From Cyathus striatus (Eukaryota; Basidiomycota; Agaricomycetes; Agaricales; Nidulariaceae): 64,000 nucleotides of DNA. Positions 56,700 through 64,000 of this stretch are shown here, piece after piece. Within the stretch, counting starts at the first letter, position 1. Each line of letters begins with the position of its first letter. A program made the position numbers and the translations under genes. Where the stretch lies: contig JAOVFP010000002.1 of assembly GCA_025738555.1 (NCBI GenBank), positions 930,001 through 994,000 of the forward strand, given 5' to 3'. Under the pieces are notes generated by a model. It made no database searches and was not told the DNA's origin. It saw only the letters and a list, made by a program, of their open reading frames with translations.

Positions 56700-58530
56700 T
56701 AACAAAGACTTCTTGATGATGGAACCCTATTATATATGAAGTTAAATTTTCATATCTAAAAATATATCTTTACCCACACCACCATATGCAGCATGTATCC
56801 CCAATCGATAACAGCAACTGAAGTAGTATCACCAGACCACTCTGATAAATGCTATATAGATAACGTGTTGTCCCCATTGATGAGCTGTATATACCAATAA
56901 AAGTCGGTAAGGATTAATATGGAGAATGGTTTCCGATGAAGTGGAAACTGAAACGATAAACAGCTGTACGAATCACCTTTGGAACAATTAGTCGCGTAAA
57001 TGAGGGCCGATTGTAGTCGGTAACAGAGTCGATAAGCGATGGCTAAGCGCAGTAGAAAGGAGGAAAACATTGCTGAGCGCATGTACTATCATGCTCAGGG
57101 TTTGGCACGGTCGAAGACGAAGCATACTGCGAGGTAATGAATGGGTAATGGTCTGACCAGCTCTGAACAAGTAAATTTCACGAGAAGACAGAGCAAAAGG
57201 GGGAGCTTTGTGGTGTCCTTCAAGACCGTAGCAAGAAGGGACTCAGAGCTGTCAACTTGGCGATGGTCGAGTCAGTCAGTACATTATACATTTCGCACGC
57301 TATCAAAAGTTGGTCATGATCATCGTAGGTACCGGTCATCGTGCATGTAAACTTCGACATGACCTTTAACTGCTAATTTGAACTATACAGTGGCGCAAGC
57401 GGCTATAGGTCGGATTAGTATGATGGTGGAAGACAACAAGATCAGCTGAACGCAAGTTCGCCGAGCGACACATGCATGACGCACGAGGTGAGAAATCGGA
57501 GTTTCAAAATCAGTCACTATTCACGCGCACGCGTCACGACCCTGCCTGGCTGAGCCCGCACGGACTCCTATCGAGTATTCTTTACCATTCTTCAACTTGA
57601 AGCCCCTCAGGAACTACGCTCAGGCACATTTAACCTCTTCCACCGGTCATGGTGAACAAAGATTTCATTCAAGATGAAATCAAGGTAGCTAGTTGACTCC
57701 ACGTATTGTCAACAACGATGCCAATTCGAAATATCGTCACATAACGTACCACCGATAAAACTGTTACTTCCTTATCGTAATCTCGATAAGTGAACTGTAA
57801 GGTTCGCTTTGAAGATCTATTTGGTGCCTGTGTACATTGATGGTGACTATGATCCATAAATGCATAACCTTCCAACTTGCGGCCAAGTGTAACATGAATA
57901 ACATTCATGCGAGCGGACTGAAGCGCTTATCTGGTGCTAAGTACCGGGAGCACTACGTGGTAAGGCTGTGTGCTGTGCCACTCCATTACCTTGGAGTGGC
58001 ACAGAATTCCGCACTCAGCAAGGTATAGTCGATCGCTTCAATCGGAAAAGCGTTTTCACGTCGGACTGACCTCCTTGTATGTTTTATATATAGTGGAAAT
58101 ATCCGATTGGTAGAACCGCAACTTGACGACAACACTTCCATGAATGCAGCTAACTGTAAGGCTACTTATCGCTAGAGGAAAACTACGTGATCAAATCTTT
58201 AAATTTCCAAGCACGTGTACTACTATTGTTCTTGTATTGCGGAAGGAGATAATTCAAGGTGCCCACTGCCGGGTACGATAAGGCGCTCGGATACAATGAA
58301 GTTTCACCCATTGTCCTCCAGACTTTTCGTTGTCAGAACTTTGCCATATTCGGTATAATGTCATTATCTGCTTAGTTTCCGAAATGGTATAAAGTAAGGC
58401 TGCCGTTCTCCATCTTTGTCTCATATCATATAACTTTAACTCAACCCGCCTTCCTCGCATGTACAGATTCCATAATGGCGACCTCTGCATGTTCAATTCC
58501 ATCATGCTGCCACAATTTAATTCTAATTCA
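56700..58530. other. Interval without recognisable gene
   Basis: No domain is seen in either strand. It includes a strong hairpin at 57,973-58,004 (listed separately). The left part is the 5' flank of the F-box gene. Confidence 0.4.
57973..58004. repeat. Perfect 13-bp inverted repeat (hairpin)
   Basis: CTGTGCCACTCCA and TGGAGTGGCACAG flank a 6-nt loop TTACCT. It is isolated, with no T-run behind it, so it is not a bacterial-type terminator. It could be a small foldback or an RNA element. Confidence 0.6.
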
Positions 58531-59401
58531 TGCTTTAGATCCAGGCAAATACCAATGTACCCCGAAAGAGGCCTGCAAAAATAGCTCTCATAGGTGAGTG
58601 CGTCATGTATCGTATGTAGCAGCTGAGCTCTTACGACTTCGAAGGGAATCCCACTGAAACGTTACCTTTTATGAGTCTGTTTTTTACCGAAGGTCGAGAA
58701 GCATACGGCGTACGCAAGTTTGATTCATTTAAATATACATTGGGACATATTCGAACTGAGGTGTTTCTCAAGTGGACTATTGCGGGAGATATACGCGAGA
58801 TGACGAACCTGACATTCGCGAATTCATATGCGGGAACGAAATCTACAACGTAGAACCTCAATTTATATATGAGGCATCTGGTCACTGTAGGGACTTGTAT
58901 GTGATTCGTTAAACTCCGCGTCGTGATAATAATTTACAAGTCTTTTTCAATTAGATATGGGAAGTTGGCATGGGCAACTGGCTGTATAATGATCTATTCA
59001 GTTACAAATCGCGAGTCCCTTGATGTACTCCAGAATTCCTTGTTCCCAAAAGTAAGTTGGAGAGCAAAGGAATATGGTTACAAGCCGATAGCATTGGTTG
59101 GGAGTGACTGCAATCTTGAAGATGAAAGGGTGATCACCACGGATGGTATGTCTATCTTCTCCCTAGATTCGTATCTCAGTGAACCTACAATTTCGCTTCA
59201 GAGGGAGAAACCCTAGCCAGGATGCTCAATTGCCCATTTGTCGAGGTATCTACAGCAGAATTGGGTGAAGGTAATGTGGACAAAGCATTTCATGCAATCC
59301 TTCGAGAGATACAGGAATATGTACCGGACCCATACTCTCGCCCTAACCAGAGTAACATTGATAATAAGGCTGGCTGTTTCAGTTGCTGTATCGTCATGTA
59401 G
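58530..59401 (+). pseudogene. Degenerate Ras-like protein with CAAX box
   Basis: KIALIG corresponds to the first strand before the P-loop, but after the GTGAGT intron the next exon gives NPTETLPF where GKS/T should be. WTIAGDIREM stands where DTAGQEEY is expected. GKLAWATGCIMIYSVTN matches the GEGFLLIYS strand. IALVGSDCNLED replaces VGNKCDLE, and FVEVSTAELGEGNVDKAFHA replaces ETSAK-INVDEAF. The C-terminus GCFSCCIVM ends in a CAAX-type CIVM, stop at 59,401. All nucleotide-binding motifs are lost while the fold skeleton and prenylation box remain, and the last two exons are open. It is either a pseudo-GTPase or an old pseudogene. Upstream exon borders are uncertain. Confidence 0.7.
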
Positions 59402-59884
59402 TTTCTTGTGTATTTTTAAGTATGCTGTAGCGTTTCGACCGGCTAATACCTCTGTCCTTTCTAGTCGCTAAGACCGCTTTCAAATAACAACCAGTAAAAT
59501 ATTTATGTATGTAGACTCTTACATGCGATACATGAAATTGGAATCTGGCAAGGACAAATAGGGTGGCTCGAAATGATAACGCGAAAAAAGTAAGTAAAAC
59601 CCTAGCACCGGTATCTGACAAGAGGAGTTTGCAAACAAACTTTTAACAAACTACTTCAAGTCCAATCTTTAAGACGAAAGCTAATATGGCGAGAATTCGG
59701 TTTCTCATATTGTTCAGCCTGCGGGGTTGAACACATGCTCACATCGAACAACAGTTAGTACTTACACTAAGTAGTAAGTACCCGTAAGATATCAATGCAT
59801 CACCACGTCAAATATCCAAAATCCATATTATTAATTCTGAAACCAGTACTATAACTTATACATATATATACTCCCACACGACGA
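59402..59884. other. Intergenic, no feature seen
   Basis: Convergent 3' flanks of the Ras-like and GH79 genes. AT-rich near 59,820-59,875. Confidence 0.5.
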
Positions 59885-62800
59885 CTACCACAGCGCCACC
59901 AAAGCAGCGCCCATCAAACCCACAACAGCGACAGTCGCACCCGCCCCTCTCCCCAGAGCAGCCGAATCAACAAGGTATCCACCAACACCCGCAATGGTCG
60001 AGTTCCCGGTGAAAAACTTGGACTCTCCAAATGCCACGAGCGCCGCACCAGGCGCAGGAACCTCCACAACACACCCATTCGAACACTCCAACGACACAGA
60101 CACCTGCTCTCCTTCAAGATCCCCATTCTCCCCTACTGTCTGCCCTGCCCACGAGATATTCGTCCTCTCAACAACACTCGGCGCCAAAAGCAAGCGATAC
60201 TCAACCGCATCCGCCAACCCCCCCGGCACATTAAACTTGTGCGAACTCTCCGATCCGTAATTGAAGAATACAAGCTTGCCACGTTTAGCTTCTTCCGAGA
60301 CGTTATCGTACACGCCATACCCGGCTACGGTGGAGTATGTATTTGAGATGGAGTTGTTGAGGTTGAGGTCGATGATGACGCTGCCTTGGGGATCTGTCAC
60401 TTCCGAAAGGAAGAGGGCGGCGTAGTAGGGCGAGCCGGTGCGCCATCCGGGTTCGGTGGATGTTTCGGCTGTGGGAGGGTCGAAGAGGTTGTACTTGATG
60501 CCGTATTCGCGCGTGTGGAGGTAGACGGCGGTGTAGTTCATTGTGGCGGCTTTGAGGCCTACGTCTGCGGCCCAGAGGGACATGCCGAACTGAGGAAGGG
60601 CGTCAACGTATATACGAACTCGAGCAAGACAAAGAATGTACGGTATCGGATATATTCGAACCGCCACAAGACACAGAGTTGAACTCGGAAAGAACCATCT
60701 CAACACCAGGTTCTCGTGTCTGGTCAATGATTTCCGTTTCCCATGATAGGTAGGACTCAACTGGAATGAAAAAGGTTGTTAGCGGGAGTCATAAAAACGA
60801 CGAGAGGGTGGGTGGTGGGGTTTGTCAGTCATCGTCTGTACACCTACAGCTCCAATAGCAGCCATCATCATCTGGACTCAAGCTAACACATGTTCACGTC
60901 CTCAACGTCCAGAAACAAGCAACCATCACCTTAAAAAGCAGCATCGTCCCTCCCACCCCCACCCCCACACTCGAAAGAAACATCAAAAACACTCACGATA
61001 AGTATGAGTCAAATAGTACGTCAAATTAGTGTTCCGATCGTTCTCGCCGTCACAATTATGATTAGGGTATCGTTGGACTCTGGGAGGGGCATTAGCATGG
61101 TAATCAATGCACGAAAGGCGGGGTAGTAAGGCAAGGTTCTGGTATACGGGGGAGAACGTGGAAAAGGAGGGGGAGAAGGGGGGTCATGGGACAGGAGAAG
61201 GGAGGATGTAAAGGAAGGAGATGGGTAGACAAAATAGACAACTCACGCATAATATTTAAACGGAAACTGCGCAAAATCGCTCGCGAATACATCTTCGAGG
61301 TCCCTATACACAGCAACGCGTTAGCACGAGCTTCGGAGAGACGAGTGTTAAGCGGAAAGGTAGAGTAAAGGTCACGAGTCTTAGGTGCTAGCGGATGAGA
61401 ATGATCAGGTTGAAAGCCTTCAACCAAACCACGGCCGGCTAGCTCGTCATGATCCCGCGAGCTTGCAACCAGGTCAGACACGCCCCCTTCCTGGTTGGGC
61501 CAGCTTGAATGCTCTACGCTTCGAAAGCCCTGCCATCTCCCCCAAATCAAGCACCATGAAATAACGCGCACGAATCGCACGAACCACCTCAAAGTCACTA
61601 CAGACAAATAGCGCTGTACACCCCATCCTGAGCCGAGGGGACTGAAACGCGGAGCACACAGGTCATGCTCAATGCGTCAGACAGCGTCAAGAGACAGACC
61701 GAGGAGGACGTCGACTCTCTCCAGCCGAGCAGGCAAGGCATACACTATCACGATCCGCCATGAGCAGAACCGCGATATGAGATCCAGGGCTGAGCGAGCG
61801 CAGACACAACCACCAGCGCGGGCAGTCAAAATCGCACACGATTTCCGCCTCTGTCTTGCTTTGGCAGACATCGTATGTAGCCTATGCCTGAGCTGAGGCA
61901 AGTCTGAAGCAGCGGAAACCGTGCTGCCAGGGACGAGTCGTTAAGTAATCGACGCGAGTACGCTGATCCATAGCCGCAATACAACGCGGCTATACGGGAG
62001 TTGGACTGTTTCCTGCTGGTAGCGTGGTCCAGCGTGCTTGACGGTGTCGACTCTCAGACAACTACGTCCGCCTCCGGGTACCAAGCCTCACCTCCAACCC
62101 TAACCTAATCCCACCCCATTCCTCCCACTCCCACCCAAAAACCCAAAACACAACACAAAGAAAAAGCACGCACCACCCACAACATGTAGCAGGCCCCATA
62201 ATATTCCTCGTTCCACCTCCATTATCATCCGTCCTGGGCTGTGCAATGCCCAGATCGGTGAGATTGGTAACTAACCACGTAAGTTCTTGCATCTGCTCGA
62301 AGTGGATCAGTTTTGTGTTATAAAGGGATGAAAGGAGGGGAGGAAGGATGAAAGGGAGAACAGAAAGGGAGAACAAAAAGGAAGAACAGAAAGGAAGAAA
62401 GAAAGAAAGGAACGAACAAAAAGAAAGAAAAAGACTCACATAAACATCAATATCGTAAGGCCACCTCTCCCCATGACTAGCATACAAATCCGGTTCATTG
62501 CCCAACAACAACGTATCCAACCTACTACCCAACTTGGCCTTCGCATCTTCCGCCAACAAAAGGGCATTGGAAAAGTCGGCATTCCGCATCGGAATGCCTA
62601 TGGAGAACTGCATCTCTCCTACAGAGTCTGCCATGCCGTTTAGGATGTCGAAGAAGAGGGGACCGAAGTGCACTGGGATGTCGTTGTAGTATGCGTCTGG
62701 GTCTATGTGTTCGAGGAGTGTTGTTAGGGAGCGGTCGTAGTTTGATCTGGGGGGAGGGGGCGTTAGCGTTGAGGGAGGGGAGAAAGAAAAGAACAACACA

Positions 62801-63149
62801 CCCATCCATCCCATTCCCTCCAATCCTAATCCTCAAAGGCTTAGACATCCTAACCGCCAAATTCGAAAGATAGTTCTTCATAGCATTAGGCTGAAGCTTC
62901 ACAGTGGTGCCCCCTACCCACACCATATATCAGTATCCCTAGCTTAAGCTATAAACTTTAAGAATACGCACAGAGAGTATCAAACGGGGCCAACTCCCAT
63001 GAAATCCCGATATAATTATCAGATATGACATTCGAGAGTTGAGTTGCGTTGGGAGAGGCGGGGAATGCAGTCGTCGAGATGTTGAATTGCGCGGCGTAGG
63101 CCGCCAATGGGGCTAGTCCTGCAACCGCAGCAGCAGCAAAGAAACGCAT
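59885..63149 (-). CDS. GH79 family glycosidase (beta-glucuronidase type), GPI-anchored
   Basis: Exon 1 (63,149-about 62,970) encodes a signal peptide (MRFFAAAAVAGLAPLAAYAA). Exon 2 has LSNLAVRMSKPLRIRIGGNG. Exon 3 (62,752-62,441) has IDPDAYYNDIPVHFGPLFFD and LLLGNEPDLYASHGERW (acid/base Glu in NEP). Exon 4 has NIMGPATCCGW. Exon 5 (about 61,302-61,252) has DLEDVFASDFAQFPFKYYA. Exon 6 has VQRYPNHNCDGEND. Exon 7 has GVEMVLSEFNSVSCGGSNIS (nucleophile Glu in SEFN). Exon 8 (from about 60,594) has FGMSLWAADVGLKAATMNYT and a beta-sandwich domain. A hydrophobic tail (GATVAVVGLMGAALVALW) suggests a GPI anchor. It acts outside the cell on glucuronic acid-containing glycans, for example arabinogalactan side chains. 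The intron between exons 4 and 5 is about 870 nt, far longer than the others. Confidence 0.88.
61303..62175 (-). repeat. Long GH79 intron, source of a repeated block
   Basis: The intron between CCGW and DLEDVF holds words such as GAGTCGTT and AGTTGGACTGTTTCCTGCTG that recur, in the same order, in relics at 34.7-35.2, 40.9-41.6 and 52.6-53.3 kb. It has donor GTGCGT and an acceptor TATAG. Confidence 0.65.
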
Positions 63150-64000
63150 TGTCGTCCAAGGGGGTATAATAACGAACGTGATACTAAAAATAGTGAAATA
63201 ATTAAGAAAATTCTGATCCCGCCGTCGGTGTGTTGAGCCGGAGAGGGGGGGGATGGGAGGAACCAGAACTAAAGGAGAGGAAGGGGGAGATAAAAAGAGC
63301 GTGGGGGGTAGCTGGTGCTTAAGCAAGGTGCTGCGCAGTGGTTGTGCTTCAAGATCACCCCGTTGTACCGGCCAAGAACAAGTGTTATCCACCCAGCCCA
63401 CGGCTTGTTGTTCATCAATTCTCGGCCAACGCTAGTAAGACAGTCTTGGAAATGGAAGAGCGTCCTGCAACCACATCACACTGATCACAGTGATCCCTTT
63501 TTGATTTTTCTTCGGTCGTGTGCCGAGCATGCTACATAGTTCTTGCGTATGCGTGGACCAAGGAAAGCGAAGCTGAGAATGCTAAGACGGGGAAAATGCT
63601 CTGAGAGAGAAACATACAAGCATATGTTTTCCTTTTTTTTCCGTCCAAGGAATTTTTCTTGGAGCTGTTCACATCATTGTCGATGTGTAAGTGTAAGGGG
63701 CACTCATAAGAATGCGTGACGTAATTACCCGAGGCGGAGGTTGAACATTGTTTGCCGGCGTTCCGCGCACAAATACCGCGTGCTCCGCGATATATCTTTA
63801 CCACGGACGAAATTCGAACCTATGGCCGAGCTCGCTGCTCAGGGGAATCCTGAAGGAGGGGGATCTAGGCGGGGGTGTCTGTTTTCTCGTTCTCTCTCTT
63901 CAAGATCTAGGATGAAGATTGTACCTGCTGCTGCTGCTAATGAAATGAAGTGTACGTCTGTACACTTCATGTTTCTCATTAACATCTCCTTACAACCCCC
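63150..64000. other. GH79 upstream region and window end
   Basis: No further gene is supported. A perfect 11-bp hairpin ATGAAGTGTAC/GTACACTTCAT (63,945-63,970, loop GTCT) follows a short CTG run (63,927-63,938). Confidence 0.5.

Noticed and set aside
63790..63850. tRNA gene on the minus strand (GGTTCGAATTTCG)
   Set aside because: Only the B-box-like word is present. The T-stem, D-arm and acceptor stem do not pair.
1..64000. CRISPR array, rRNA genes or bacterial operons
   Set aside because: No regularly spaced identical repeats and no rRNA sequence were seen. The gene structure is clearly that of a eukaryotic (fungal) nuclear genome.

Overview
This is nuclear DNA from a filamentous basidiomycete, most likely an Agaricomycete. 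The genes are broken by short GT-AG introns of about 45-65 nt. The gene set is typical of mushroom-forming fungi: a Ras GTPase with a CAAX box, F-box-like proteins encoded by two exons, a C2H2 plus Zn2Cys6 regulator, a GPI-type GH79 glycosidase, an indoleamine 2,3-dioxygenase and a GFA/CENP-V-fold protein. No contig-specific name or species can be read from the sequence. The protein families below were recognised by eye from motifs. Exon borders come from splice consensus and homology between copies, not from transcripts.

Layout. 0-3 kb: a GFA-family gene and one orphan ORF. 3-8.2 kb: arm 1 of a large inverted duplication. It carries a decayed Ras gene and a small dsRNA-binding-domain (dsRBD) gene, and was later hit by a solo LTR and by an 829-bp terminal-inverted-repeat element. 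8.2-11.4 kb: a urate oxidase pseudogene. 13.8-16.6 kb: another dsRBD gene and the one Ras gene that looks intact. 21.3-24.7 kb: a C2H2/Zn2Cys6 transcription factor. 27.4-29.4 kb: the best urate oxidase copy. 30.1-31.5 kb: an F-box-like gene. 32-42.8 kb: two direct copies of one block (dsRBD gene, spacer, GH79 relic, urate oxidase 5' relic). The second copy is interrupted by a 1.5-kb Mutator-like element that carries a zinc-finger gene. 43-45.9 kb: arm 2 of the inverted duplication, with its own dsRBD gene and a stub of the Ras first exon. 46-48.8 kb: a polytopic membrane protein and the indoleamine dioxygenase. 49.5-53.8 kb: a gene graveyard (dsRBD, M3 peptidase, aldehyde dehydrogenase, GH79 and urate oxidase relics). 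53.9-56.7 kb: two convergent F-box-like genes. 58.5-59.4 kb: a degenerate Ras-like gene. 59.9-63.1 kb: an apparently complete GH79 gene with both catalytic glutamates.

The striking theme is segmental duplication. Four gene families (Ras-like, standalone dsRBD, urate oxidase and GH79) recur as intact, decayed and chimeric copies. Because the copies are alignable, several insertions can be read against an empty site, which gives exact ends and target-site duplications for three mobile elements.

The least familiar biological item is the family of about 100-residue proteins that consist of almost nothing but one dsRBD. Six copies lie in 64 kb: three look intact, two carry different exon-1 lesions, and one is a relic. 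Whether they act in RNA silencing or another dsRNA response is inference. The sequence shows only the fold signature, a conserved three-exon structure and repeated duplication.
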